This document shows positions 46,531-54,992 of a stretch of 64,000 bases of DNA, piece by piece (within the stretch, counting starts at the first letter, position 1; each line of letters opens with the position of its first letter). The notes under the pieces were generated by a model, which saw only the letters and a list, made by a program, of their open reading frames with translations, searched no databases and was not told the origin of the DNA. The stretch is from Lachnospiraceae bacterium (GTDB lineage Bacteria; Bacillota; Clostridia; Lachnospirales; Lachnospiraceae), in the NCBI GenBank assembly GCA_902362715.1, contig CABIXN010000001.1:855673-919672 (forward strand), read 5' to 3'. The position numbers and the translations under genes were made by a program.

Positions 46531-48000
46531 TTATGATTTCCTCTTTTTAAAGATCACTGTCCCGAAGACTGCAGCTGCCGCAATTACCACAATAATAACT
46601 ACAACTGCCGTTTTGCTGATTCCATCTGCTTGATCCACTGGCTGCGCCGCATTTTCCGGTTCCGCCGATGAGTCCGCAGCCCCATCAGAGGTTCCCTGTA
46701 CAGACTCAAAAGCTTCTGTTGTCAAAATATATTTGGAACAATGTGTCAGACTCAAAGTCACATAACCGGCCTGAGGTTTGAGCCCTTCATTTACCAGAGA
46801 CACTTCCCCGGTCTCTTCATCAAAATAATACAGGTTTAATGTATCGGTATCCGAAAAGGTATCATTTAACCGTAAAAATACGGAAGCCTTTCCGGGAAGC
46901 TCCCCGTCATGTGCAAAGTCTATGTACAAAGAATCCTGATCTGTTCCATAGCTGCATCCGTCAAACGCACTAGAAGCTGTCTGAATCTGATAATCTATGT
47001 CCGCAGGATTTTTCACATCTGTGCCAAGAAACTCCCACGCATAAAGCACATTCTCAGAACCGTCTTTCATCTGAAAATCCACATATTCTTTCTTGCCTTT
47101 TATAGCTTCCAGTTCACTTTTTCCCATTTTCCCTGCTGTAATCTGTAAAAATGTGATTTTTCCCCGGTCGCTTTCTACCACGCTTTTATTCGTATCTCCA
47201 GTGTCATCTGTATTAGATTCTGTATCCGTACTTGTATCGGAATTGTCTGTGGAAGAACCGTTATTACTGCTGTTGTTCTGATTTACCGTGTCCGTCTTAT
47301 TACCGGAATCTACCTTTGTGACTTTTCCGCTTCCGGAACTGTTATTTTTAGAGCTTCCATTTCCGGAGCTGCTGCCTGTCCCTGAGCTGTCAGAGCCGGA
47401 AGGCTTCTTTCCGTCACTGCTAGAAGAGCTTCCGCCGTCTGTTTTATCTGACGAAGGCTTGTCACTATCAGGCTTCTGGGAAGGCTTTGATTCAGATTTT
47501 GCCACTGTAACCTGTATGGTTTTTGCGTCGGAATTAGAAAACTGTCTTAAACATCCAACCACTGAAATGGTAGCCGTGCCTGGTGAAATACCTTTAATTG
47601 TAACTACACCATTACTGTATGAAGCTGTAGCTACACTGGTATTGCTGGATGACACTTCCGCATATGCCTTATAAGTTTTATACTTTGTGCCATTACATCT
47701 GCACTCACCATCATCTGTCAGGCAGTTTTTCTCTCCACAGCTTTGAGGGCATTCCGCCATACCGCAGCCTGGAAGCTGTTTATCACTTTTTGGTGACAGT
47801 GACACCGTAACCGATTCTGATTCTTTCTGTTTTAAAGATACTGAAGTTCTTCCCAGGCTGACCTTTACCGTTCCTCTGTCAAAATAAGCAGAAGACAGAA
47901 ATGATGTCTGCGCACATACTAAAATCACTGCCAGTACAAGACTGATATTCCGAATCCATCTTTTTTTGTTATTCTGTTTCTTCTTTTCCATCTCTTCCAT
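46531..48000 (-). CDS. Membrane-anchored surface protein with a Cys-rich Big-type domain
   Basis: 489 residues. Signal peptide (NISLVLAVILVCAQTSF); a Big_2-like domain at about 40-165 carrying an inserted Cys-rich loop (PGCGMAECPQSCGEKNC, then DGECRCNG, seven Cys) that could bind a metal; a Ser/Gly/Asn/Asp linker of about 110 residues; a second beta domain at about 280-420; and a C-terminal membrane helix with KKRKS tail, no PKTG motif. The linker makes it a stalk that could place domains away from the wall. Second gene of the uptake operon, 2 bp before the ATPase gene. Function unknown; metal capture is inference. Confidence 0.78.
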   Translation of the reverse strand: MEEMEKKKQNNKKRWIRNISLVLAVILVCAQTSFLSSAYFDRGTVKVSLGRTSVSLKQKESESVTVSLSPKSDKQLPGCGMAECPQSCGEKNCLTDDGECRCNGTKYKTYKAYAEVSSSNTSVATASYSNGVVTIKGISPGTATISVVGCLRQFSNSDAKTIQVTVAKSESKPSQKPDSDKPSSDKTDGGSSSSSDGKKPSGSDSSGTGSSSGNGSSKNNSSGSGKVTKVDSGNKTDTVNQNNSSNNGSSTDNSDTSTDTESNTDDTGDTNKSVVESDRGKITFLQITAGKMGKSELEAIKGKKEYVDFQMKDGSENVLYAWEFLGTDVKNPADIDYQIQTASSAFDGCSYGTDQDSLYIDFAHDGELPGKASVFLRLNDTFSDTDTLNLYYFDEETGEVSLVNEGLKPQAGYVTLSLTHCSKYILTTEAFESVQGTSDGAADSSAEPENAAQPVDQADGISKTAVVVIIVVIAAAAVFGTVIFKKRKS

Positions 48001-48076
48001 GTACTCCTTCTATGTTCCGCGGCCCTTTATTCCGTTTATGAAAAGCCGTTTCATCCAGACTGTTTACCTGGGGCTG

Positions 48077-50200
48077 TTACTCCAGATAAAGACGCAGCAA
48101 TACACAATCTCCTCCGGTTTCCACCTGATCTCCGCCATAATACCCCTGGTAATTTCCAAGACACGCGGTAAACGGCCCGTTATGATTTTTAATAACCCCG
48201 GTTTCTGTGGAGATTCCTTTTTGTTCCAGTGTCTGATTCAATGCATTATAAGCAATGTAACCGCTGCTCTCATGATCATGCTCCGGCAGCATAGGATATC
48301 CGTTTTTTGTGCAGGCAATCATAGGCACTGCACCGTTAATGCGTTTTCCATCTGTTGTCAGAATATAATAATCCTCTTTTTTATTTTTTTCAGATAAGTA
48401 GGCCAGATCCTCCACCGTCCCGTATACTTCTCCGTCACGGCCGACAAATTCTGCGCTTCCTTTCAGCTGTTCTACTCCCGCCTGCTCCTTTAACAGCCAG
48501 GCAAGATCTAAGCCTTCAAAATAGTCCAGCCATCCCCCTACACCGATATACTGATAATTTTCCTGATCTCCAATGGTTCCGTAATAATTTCTTACCACAT
48601 GATCCGGATTTTCCTTCATAAGATTTTCAAATTCTTTCGTTGTAAATGTCTTCGTGGACACCGGGCCTAGATATTCGGAGCCCTTCTGATATACTTCCAC
48701 TGTAAAGGTTTTATCCTGATCCTTTTCATAAGGTTCTCTGTTATGGAACCGGTAATAAGGGTCTTTATCCTTTTCTCCAATGGTCAGCCGATTGACAGTC
48801 TCAACTGCAATCGGTTTATTTTTTTCTATTATAATTAAACTGAGAGGCCCGCTTACAGGGCTTGTTTCTGCTGACAGCGGTCCTTGTTCGGTACCCACTG
48901 CCAGCAGAACATCTGCCTGTTCCTCTACCAGTTGACTGGCGTTTTTTGTAACTGTCTTTCCATCCTTCCCGCTGACACAGGACAGATACAAAGATTTTCC
49001 TGACAGATCTGCCCCGCAGTTTTCCAAAAACTTCCACAGATCAATGCCATAATATGTATGTGTTTCCCCATCTATAGCTGCTTTACGGGAAACAGGGAAT
49101 CCAAGCTCATACATTTTCTTATTTTCAAAAGATAATGTAATAAGATCTTCTAGATCTTTTACAGAATAAATTTCTTCTTCCGGCATAGCCGTTCCTGTAA
49201 TAGTCAAGGCGCTGTACAAGTCATCTCCATCTGAGATTTCTTCCGAAGATGTCACAGATGTATGCAGAACATTTAAAAATTTTTGTTCCTCTTCTGACAC
49301 CGTCCTGTCTTTTTCTGAAACTTTCACGATATCCTGGCTTTCGTGCTGGTCCACATTCCCGGCATTCACATCACCAAGCGCTTCTGCATCCTCACCATTT
49401 AAAGTCATATATTCATATATTTCAATATCCAGTGTCCCGGCGCTTCCATCTGTGCATTCCGCAGTCACCTTTGTTCCATCTGCGCTAAAACGATACCCCT
49501 CCGGATAAACTCTTGAAAGGGTTTCCGCTATTTTCTGCGCAATATCTTTTTCATCTTCAATTAAAAATTCATGACCGTGAACCGCAATCCGTCCATCCAG
49601 AATCTCATCTGATCTGTTTTCAGAAACAGGCTGAAGTTCTCCGTCCTTCATAAGTCCAACCCAGGCAATACTTCGAATATTCCACCCGGAATCTACATTC
49701 TTAGTAACTTTCCCATCTTCTGATGAAACTTCCGATAATGTAACCCCGGAGGGAATCACACCTTTTACTTCAAAGTCCTGCACGGCATATGAGCCGGTAT
49801 AATCCCGGATATCAGAAATCGTTTTTGCTTTTTCAGACCTTTCAATCTCCAATACCCCCTTTGTAATCGCCTCCACCGGTATTACAAGAGAAACGGACAT
49901 TTTATCCTCTCCCTGCTTTAAACTGCATGTTTTCATCCGCTGCCCGGCAATAGTAATCCTCAGGCTCTCAGCCGTATCGGATTCCAATGCAATTTCTTTA
50001 TCAAAGGTCATATCCACATTTACAAACTGCTTTGATTCAGACCCGTCATTATAAGAAGATACCGCCACTGATTTTAATACCGGAGACTTCTCGGAGTCTG
50101 TTTTTGCACTGCCGCAGCCAGATATCCCCAGACAGACCAGCACAAACACTACCGCAGCCACCACAGTGCGGTACCAACTGTTCTTTTTCATTTCCTCCAT
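48077..50200 (-). CDS. Surface lipoprotein with two sulfite-oxidase-like domains
   Basis: About 707 residues. Signal peptide with a CLGISGC lipobox, so it is anchored in the membrane. The N-terminal 330 residues hold beta-rich domains (NVDMTFDKEIALESDTAESL). Two later parts look alike and like the sulfite-oxidase fold: one near 360-465 (YYGIDLWKFLENCGADLSGK, then GPLSLIII) and one near 530-700 (YFEGLDLAWLLKEQAGVEQL). The Cys that binds molybdenum in true sulfite oxidases is not obvious. It is the first gene of the operon. The start is uncertain among ATG codons at 50230, 50200 and 50191. Role: probable ligand binding; I do not think it is an active oxidase. Confidence 0.75.
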   Translation of the reverse strand: MEEMKKNSWYRTVVAAVVFVLVCLGISGCGSAKTDSEKSPVLKSVAVSSYNDGSESKQFVNVDMTFDKEIALESDTAESLRITIAGQRMKTCSLKQGEDKMSVSLVIPVEAITKGVLEIERSEKAKTISDIRDYTGSYAVQDFEVKGVIPSGVTLSEVSSEDGKVTKNVDSGWNIRSIAWVGLMKDGELQPVSENRSDEILDGRIAVHGHEFLIEDEKDIAQKIAETLSRVYPEGYRFSADGTKVTAECTDGSAGTLDIEIYEYMTLNGEDAEALGDVNAGNVDQHESQDIVKVSEKDRTVSEEEQKFLNVLHTSVTSSEEISDGDDLYSALTITGTAMPEEEIYSVKDLEDLITLSFENKKMYELGFPVSRKAAIDGETHTYYGIDLWKFLENCGADLSGKSLYLSCVSGKDGKTVTKNASQLVEEQADVLLAVGTEQGPLSAETSPVSGPLSLIIIEKNKPIAVETVNRLTIGEKDKDPYYRFHNREPYEKDQDKTFTVEVYQKGSEYLGPVSTKTFTTKEFENLMKENPDHVVRNYYGTIGDQENYQYIGVGGWLDYFEGLDLAWLLKEQAGVEQLKGSAEFVGRDGEVYGTVEDLAYLSEKNKKEDYYILTTDGKRINGAVPMIACTKNGYPMLPEHDHESSGYIAYNALNQTLEQKGISTETGVIKNHNGPFTACLGNYQGYYGGDQVETGGDCVLLRLYLE

Positions 50201-50317
50201 ATCCTTTCTTTCGTAAAATCCTGATTCCATACATTACAATTTCTTTATTTTTATATAGTTTTATTTATTTTTTATATATTTTTTAAATTTATAATAACTT
50301 TTTGTTATGTTTTTATT

Positions 50318-50346
50318 ATTTTAACACTGGTATACCAAATACGCAA
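50318..50346 (-). promoter_or_regulatory. Promoter of the surface-uptake operon with an internal operator
   Basis: On the minus strand TTGCGT (50341-50346) and TAAAAT (50318-50323) are 17 bp apart. The spacer contains the perfect palindrome TGGTATACCA (50328-50337), which resembles GntR/FadR half-sites. A dyad ATAAC-TTTTT-GTTAT follows at 50294-50308. A repressor bound here would block the promoter. The 350 bp between the lipoprotein and the GntR gene otherwise holds only AT-rich sequence and the palindrome at 50449. Confidence 0.6.
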
Positions 50347-50448
50347 TTCATTATTGACATTTATTAATTCGTTTTTTGCAATAGTTGTTTATATTTTGGC
50401 ATGGAACAAAAAAGAATTATTCCGCCGCAGTGCGATCAAAAGCGGAGC

Positions 50449-50521
50449 GTTTTTTTGCTCTATAGGAATCGGTACTTTTCAGCTCTATCACAACACAGTG
50501 CTTCCTATAGAGCAAAAAAAC
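50449..50521. repeat. 19-bp perfect palindromic repeat with 35-nt loop
   Basis: GTTTTTTTGCTCTATAGGA (50449-50467) recurs as its reverse complement at 50503-50521. The T-run is on the 5' side of the hairpin on both strands, so this does not look like a terminator. It could be a miniature inverted-repeat element or the remains of one. Confidence 0.75.
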
Positions 50522-50583
50522 AGCCTCATCAGATTCCTCTGATAAGACTGCTAAATTCCTTTGATTCATTTTTCTTTTTTATT

Positions 50584-51264
50584 TCAAGTATTCTTATACT
50601 CATTGATATATTGATAGTGAAGCTTCAGACCATCAATCCCTTTTTTTAAGTCTCCCTCCACAAGGGCCTCAACTATCATGCGGTGTACTTGCGTTAATCC
50701 TTCGTCATTGCTCATGCCAAGTATAATTTTATCACGCATCTGATGAATATAACGCTCCATAATACATGTCAGCGCTTTAAATGTAGTTGTCATGTATTCA
50801 TTTCCCGCAGACTCAATGATCAGATAATGAATCTCTTTGTCAAGTGCCCCCCGCAGATCTTCCGTTTTTGCCTCCGACATCTGCTCCACCAGCTCAAGCA
50901 TCCTTTTTTTCTGATTTTCCGTTGCTTTTTTTATGGCAAGATTCATCGCCTGCCATTCTAGAGCATAACGAAATTCTGTAATTTGATCCATATCCATCTC
51001 TTTTAATACGTACATATACGACATAACAGAGACAATGGTTTCATCAAAATCGCTGGATATATAATTTCCCGAACCCTGCTGACTGCTGATGACCCCCATA
51101 TTTTCAAGTATTCTAAGCCCTTCTCTTACAGAATTTCTGCTGACATCAAGAAGCAAAGCCAGCTCTCTTTCCGGCAAAAGCCGATCTCCCGCTTTCAGAC
51201 AGCCGTTAAGCACCTGCTCTTTAATATAATTATCAACTTTTAAATATGATTTTTCCACATGCAA
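50584..51264 (-). CDS. FadR-family GntR transcription regulator
   Basis: 226-residue regulator. Winged-helix HTH at the N-terminus (LPERELALLLDVSRNSVREG, about residues 30-49) and a C-terminal FCD ligand domain, with metal-ligand candidates Asp and His in DKEIHYLI (about 143-150) and HRMIVEAL. FCD regulators bind organic acids or similar metabolites. It follows lrgA-lrgB and the cytidylate-kinase-like gene on the same strand. The operator TGGTCCTACCA at the lrgA promoter (53095-53105) is the FadR-type site expected for it. Confidence 0.88.
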   Translation of the reverse strand: MHVEKSYLKVDNYIKEQVLNGCLKAGDRLLPERELALLLDVSRNSVREGLRILENMGVISSQQGSGNYISSDFDETIVSVMSYMYVLKEMDMDQITEFRYALEWQAMNLAIKKATENQKKRMLELVEQMSEAKTEDLRGALDKEIHYLIIESAGNEYMTTTFKALTCIMERYIHQMRDKIILGMSNDEGLTQVHRMIVEALVEGDLKKGIDGLKLHYQYINEYKNT

Positions 51265-51363
51265 AACCTACCAAAATATATTTTTATATGAGTATTATAT
51301 AACAATGTTATTATATTTTGTATTGATTACTTTTTGGTATCTGCCTGCGCTAAAGGCAGAGTG

Positions 51364-51942
51364 TCAGCCCCGCCATTCCAAATATTTTATAATCAGCTCC
51401 ACACATCTGTCTACACCTAACACTCCACTGTCCAGGCAAAGCTCATATCCTTTAGCTGCTCCCCAGGTCTCTTTGGTGTACATATGGTGAAATGCGGCAC
51501 GCTGTTCATCTACCTGATGCATTCTCTTTTTGGCATTTCCAATAGAAATATGTTCCATTTCTGCAATTTTGGCAATTCTGTGTTCTTCAGATGCATGAAT
51601 AAACACACTAACCGCATCCTCCTTTCCCCGGAAGATATAATTGGCGCACCGTCCAATAATAACGCCGCCTTCTAAAGCTGTCAGAGCTCGTATTTTCTGA
51701 AACGGAATTTTAGAAATTCCATAATCCGGATCCAGCGCTTCCTGATTTTCCTCAATGGCATATAAATAGCTGTTGATGGGTTTTTCTTCATAAAAATCCT
51801 TCATCTCTTCATAATTGTCATCTGAATCAGCAGCATTCAACAACTTCTTCTTATCATAAAAAGGCAGATTCAGCCGTTTGGCCAGCATTTTTCCAATCTC
51901 CCGTCCTCCGCTTCCGTATTCTCTTCCGATTGTTATAATCAT
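51364..51942 (-). CDS. Cytidylate kinase-like protein
   Basis: 192 residues of the cytidylate_kin2 family (P-loop NTPases related to CMP kinase). P-loop-like ITIGREYGSGGREIGKMLA at residues 3-21, then KRLNLPFYDKKKLL and GGVIIGRCANYIF. No true function is set for the family; it is often near transport genes in Clostridia. It lies 18 bp after lrgB, in the same operon, and 99 bp before the GntR gene. Confidence 0.85.
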   Translation of the reverse strand: MIITIGREYGSGGREIGKMLAKRLNLPFYDKKKLLNAADSDDNYEEMKDFYEEKPINSYLYAIEENQEALDPDYGISKIPFQKIRALTALEGGVIIGRCANYIFRGKEDAVSVFIHASEEHRIAKIAEMEHISIGNAKKRMHQVDEQRAAFHHMYTKETWGAAKGYELCLDSGVLGVDRCVELIIKYLEWRG

Positions 51943-51960
51943 AAAACAATCCTCCTCGTA

Positions 51961-52653
51961 TTACATAAAATGAGCATATCCAGATGCCAACGCCACAGTT
52001 ACAAGTCCCGCAACTGCCACTGCCAGACTGCTCATAGCTCCTTCAACAGCTCCAAGTTCCAGGGCCTTGGCTGTGCCAATGGCATGAGATGCGTTTCCAA
52101 GGGCAAGTCCTCTCGCTATGGGCTCCTTAATTCTGAAAATTTTAAAGACTATTTCAGCTATTACATTTCCCAGAATACCGGTTACTATAATTGATGCCAC
52201 TGTAATTGTAACAACACCCCCAAGCTCCTGGGAAACGCCCATCCCAATGGCCGTTGTAATAGACTTTGGCAGCATCGTAACATACATCTGATGATTCAAG
52301 CCAAATAGCTTTGACATAACAAGGATTCCTGTCAAACTTGCAAAAATACCGGACAAAAGGCCACAGACCACTGCCCGCAGATGCTTTTTTAACAATGCCA
52401 GCTGTTCATACAGCGGTACCGCAAGGCAGACCGTGGCAGGTGTCAGCAGATAAGAAATATATTTCGCTCCTTCATTATAAGTATCATAATCCACATGACA
52501 GATGATTAATACAGCCATAACACAAATTACGGAAATCAAAAGCGGATTTAAAATCGCCAGCTTAAACTTTCTTTTCAGCAGAAGTGCAATTTCATAAGCA
52601 GCAATACTCAGGGCCGCCCCAAAAAAAGTGAAATTCTTTACAATCTCATTCAT
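51961..52653 (-). CDS. lrgB: LrgB-family membrane protein
   Basis: 230-residue membrane protein with about seven hydrophobic segments. The LrgB hallmarks are GLLSGIFASLTGILVM, TMLPKSITTAIGMGVSQELGG-like phrase, and LALGNASHAIGTAKALELG. In Bacillus subtilis the LrgAB-like PftAB pair moves pyruvate; LrgAB was earlier described as antiholin-like. Overlaps the lrgA end by 8 bp. Placement under an FCD-type GntR regulator favours metabolite transport. Confidence 0.92.
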   Translation of the reverse strand: MNEIVKNFTFFGAALSIAAYEIALLLKRKFKLAILNPLLISVICVMAVLIICHVDYDTYNEGAKYISYLLTPATVCLAVPLYEQLALLKKHLRAVVCGLLSGIFASLTGILVMSKLFGLNHQMYVTMLPKSITTAIGMGVSQELGGVVTITVASIIVTGILGNVIAEIVFKIFRIKEPIARGLALGNASHAIGTAKALELGAVEGAMSSLAVAVAGLVTVALASGYAHFM

Positions 52654-53008
52654 GATGCATTCCCTTTTCTTTTTTAATTACTAATTCAGTAACCTTCCCG
52701 GTAACAGCCATTACTAAAACAGTAGAGCATACAACAATTACCAGAACCGGCACAAACACAGACGCCAGCCGGCCCCAGGAATCCAAAAGCCCCACCGCTG
52801 CAGGCACAAACATAATTGGCATAATTTCAATTAAAAAGGCGGCTGTCTCACGAATTGCCGAAACCTGCAGAATGCCGGTGATCAGACAGACCAGCAGAAT
52901 TAAAAGGCCATATACACTTCCCGGAATCGGCAGGGGAATCACTTCTTTTAATATCTCCCCCAGCAGAGAAATAATCAAAATGATTCCAAATTGTTTTAAA
53001 TACTTCAT
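52646..53008 (-). CDS. lrgA: LrgA/CidA-family membrane protein
   Basis: About 120 residues with four hydrophobic helices. Features are the KYLKQFGIILIISLLGEILK start, IPLPIPGSVYGLLILL and PAAVGLLDSWGRLAS. Works with LrgB as a two-part transporter or holin-like pair. The ATG at 53008 has GGAGG 7 nt upstream, so the first in-frame start (53038) is not used. First gene of the lrgA-lrgB-kinase-like-GntR set. Confidence 0.92.
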   Translation of the reverse strand: MKYLKQFGIILIISLLGEILKEVIPLPIPGSVYGLLILLVCLITGILQVSAIRETAAFLIEIMPIMFVPAAVGLLDSWGRLASVFVPVLVIVVCSTVLVMAVTGKVTELVIKKEKGMHHE

Positions 53009-53094
53009 ACGCTTCCCTCCTGTAAATTTTTGCTGCAAAAAACATCCCTTGAAACAAATTCAGCCATTGTATGTAATCTTTCATATATCTTAAT

Positions 53095-53136
53095 TGGTCC
53101 TACCATTTATTATAGAAAGATTCCTTGAAAAGTCAA
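53095..53136 (-). promoter_or_regulatory. lrgA promoter with a FadR-type operator
   Basis: On the minus strand TTGACT (53131-53136) and TATAAT (53109-53114) are 16 bp apart. TGGTCCTACCA (53095-53105) lies 3 bp past the -10 box and is the FadR-like palindrome TGGT-N3-ACCA. The -35 box overlaps the DUF368 gene end. The GntR at 50584 is the natural candidate to bind it. Confidence 0.65.
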
Positions 53137-53960
53137 GAAATCCTTTCCAGATCCTCTTCTTTTCTGGACAAATAGTAAATCACAAAGAATCCTGCAAGAA
53201 AAGTAAAAATACAAACAACCAGCGTTTTCCCAACTGGAATCCCTGGAAATACCTGGGCCGCCGAACCAATCACAAATCCTAAAATAATCAGATAGGCAGC
53301 AAAAGGATACCTGTTCATACAAAATTCCAATAATTTCGTTGTAAGCAGTATCCCAAGGAGACATCCAATGATCAATGGCAGCAGGGCAATAACATCCAGA
53401 TTTCCCACCGCTTCCATGGTCGGTTCATACAATCCCATTAAAACCAGCATATAAGATACACTGATTCCCGGCAGAACTAAAGCTACAGCCACAATAATGC
53501 CCCCGGCGATCTGAATCAGATAGTATCCGATACCCGAAAAATAGTCACCGCCAAATAGCCCGGAGGGTATCTTCGCAACTCCTGCCACCGCAGCAATTCC
53601 AATGATCAGATAAAGAAAAAATTTCAGATTCAAACGCTTCATCTGAATCTTTTTGTAAATCATGGGGATACTCCCTGCCACTGCTCCCATAAAAAAGTAC
53701 ATCATCGGTTTTTCATAAAGCTGTATCAGCAAAAGCAGCGGTTTTGCCAGCATTACCATACCAAATACAGCCGGAACAGAAAAAGCTGCCAGAAACAGCA
53801 GACTTTTTTTCTTGTGCTTTCGAAAGGAACTAACCGATTGAATCAGACGGTCATAGGCCCCCAGCACCATAGCCATAGTTCCGCCGGACATCCCCGGCAC
53901 CATCAGTGTAACCCCTACAATCAATCCCTGTAACATTGTCAGCCAAACAGAAAAATTCAT
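53133..53960 (-). CDS. DUF368 membrane protein
   Basis: 275 residues with about eight membrane helices. Family signature at the start: GVTLMVPGMSGGTMAMVLGA, and again VLPGISVSYMLVLMG in the second half, so it is an internal repeat. DUF368 proteins (PopT) have been linked to undecaprenyl-phosphate flipping in recent work on Vibrio and Gram-positive relatives; whether this one does so is inferred. It precedes lrgA and ends inside its promoter. Confidence 0.85.
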   Translation of the reverse strand: MNFSVWLTMLQGLIVGVTLMVPGMSGGTMAMVLGAYDRLIQSVSSFRKHKKKSLLFLAAFSVPAVFGMVMLAKPLLLLIQLYEKPMMYFFMGAVAGSIPMIYKKIQMKRLNLKFFLYLIIGIAAVAGVAKIPSGLFGGDYFSGIGYYLIQIAGGIIVAVALVLPGISVSYMLVLMGLYEPTMEAVGNLDVIALLPLIIGCLLGILLTTKLLEFCMNRYPFAAYLIILGFVIGSAAQVFPGIPVGKTLVVCIFTFLAGFFVIYYLSRKEEDLERIS

Positions 53961-54042
53961 ATATCCTCCCTGCTATTTACTAAAATATCCTTATGCTGTA
54001 TATAGCTTTTTATTCTATCACACACACCAAAAGCCGTAAAGA

Positions 54043-54084
54043 AAAAGATAGTATTCTGCCCAGAAGGGCAAAATACTATCTTTT
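54043..54084. terminator. Strong terminator after the HSDH-like SDR gene
   Basis: AAAAGATAGTATT and AATACTATCTTTT with an inner GCCC-AGAA-GGGC helix. It begins inside the gene (the stop codon is in the stem) and runs into T-rich sequence on the minus strand. Confidence 0.85.
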
Positions 54085-54873
54085 ATTCTTAAGATCAATC
54101 AAATCACCAAATACCGGTGTAGGCAGACCAAAGCCTCCGGATACATCCACAATCTGCCCGGTGGAATATGCACTGTCGTCACTGGCAAAATAAAATACGG
54201 TACCGGCCACCTCCTCCGGCGTTCCCATTCTCTTGATCGGAATATGTTTCAGGAAAAATTCACGAAACTCCTCTGAGAGATGTTCCATTACCGCATCCGT
54301 AGCTGTCATGCCAGGCAGAACTGCATTGCACCGAATGTTATCTCTAGCACATTGTACTGCAATCAATTTTGTCAGATAATTAATAGCCGCTTTGCTGGTT
54401 CCATATGCAATCTGGGAAATATCAGGCCTCAGCCCTCCAATAGAGGAAATATTTATAATACTTCCGCCGCCTTGTTCCTTCATAATAGGTATGGCCGTCT
54501 GTGCTGTTAAAAATACACTGGCAAGGTTCATATCAACTGTACCTATAAAATCCTGATAATCTGTCTGTTGAATATCCAAATCTGTCCGGGGATCAGAAGT
54601 TCCAAAATTATTGACAAGGATATCCAATCTGCCCTCCTGCCCGGCCACAGTTTTTACCATAGCAGAATAGGTCTCCTTTTGAGACGCATCATGATAAACG
54701 GTTTTCACATGCAAGCCCAGAGCATTCAATTCTAGGGCTCTCTCTTCGGCCCGTTTAAGGTTTCTGGCTCCCATATATACCACTGCTCCCTCCCGGGCCA
54801 GACGATTCACACAGGCAAGTCCTATTCCTCTGGTTGAAGCAGTAACCAATGCTACTTTGTTTTTCAATCTCAT
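54076..54873 (-). CDS. SDR resembling clostridial 7-alpha-hydroxysteroid dehydrogenase
   Basis: About 265 residues. Motifs: VTASTRGIGLACVNR (NADP site), GARN after the second strand, NNFGTSDPRTDLDI, SSIGGLRPDISQIAYGTSK with the Ser, Tyr and Lys of the active site, and NIRCNAVLPGMTATDAVMEH. The end, DDSAYSTGQIVDVSGGFGLP, matches clostridial 7-alpha-HSDH, as does STRGIG with Arg in the cofactor loop. If correct it oxidises or reduces the 7-hydroxyl of bile acids. Start at 54873 follows GGAGG by 8 nt; the ORF's extra N-terminal codons cover that ribosome site. Substrate class is inferred. Confidence 0.72.
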   Translation of the reverse strand: MRLKNKVALVTASTRGIGLACVNRLAREGAVVYMGARNLKRAEERALELNALGLHVKTVYHDASQKETYSAMVKTVAGQEGRLDILVNNFGTSDPRTDLDIQQTDYQDFIGTVDMNLASVFLTAQTAIPIMKEQGGGSIINISSIGGLRPDISQIAYGTSKAAINYLTKLIAVQCARDNIRCNAVLPGMTATDAVMEHLSEEFREFFLKHIPIKRMGTPEEVAGTVFYFASDDSAYSTGQIVDVSGGFGLPTPVFGDLIDLKNKR

Positions 54874-54992
54874 ATTTACAGCCTCCAATTATTTTCTATT
54901 CTGTCTTTACATAGAAAAAGCTACACGCCCTGATCTAATACTCTTATCATTTCCAAATTTACCGCAGCCATTCATTTCCTCTAAAAAGAGGT

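Noticed and set aside
46531..48000. The Ser/Gly/Asn-rich stretch as tandem DNA repeats
   Set aside because: It is a low-complexity protein linker with irregular codons and no exact repeat unit.
50449..50521. Transcription terminator of the GntR gene
   Set aside because: The T-run is before the stem on both strands, not after it.
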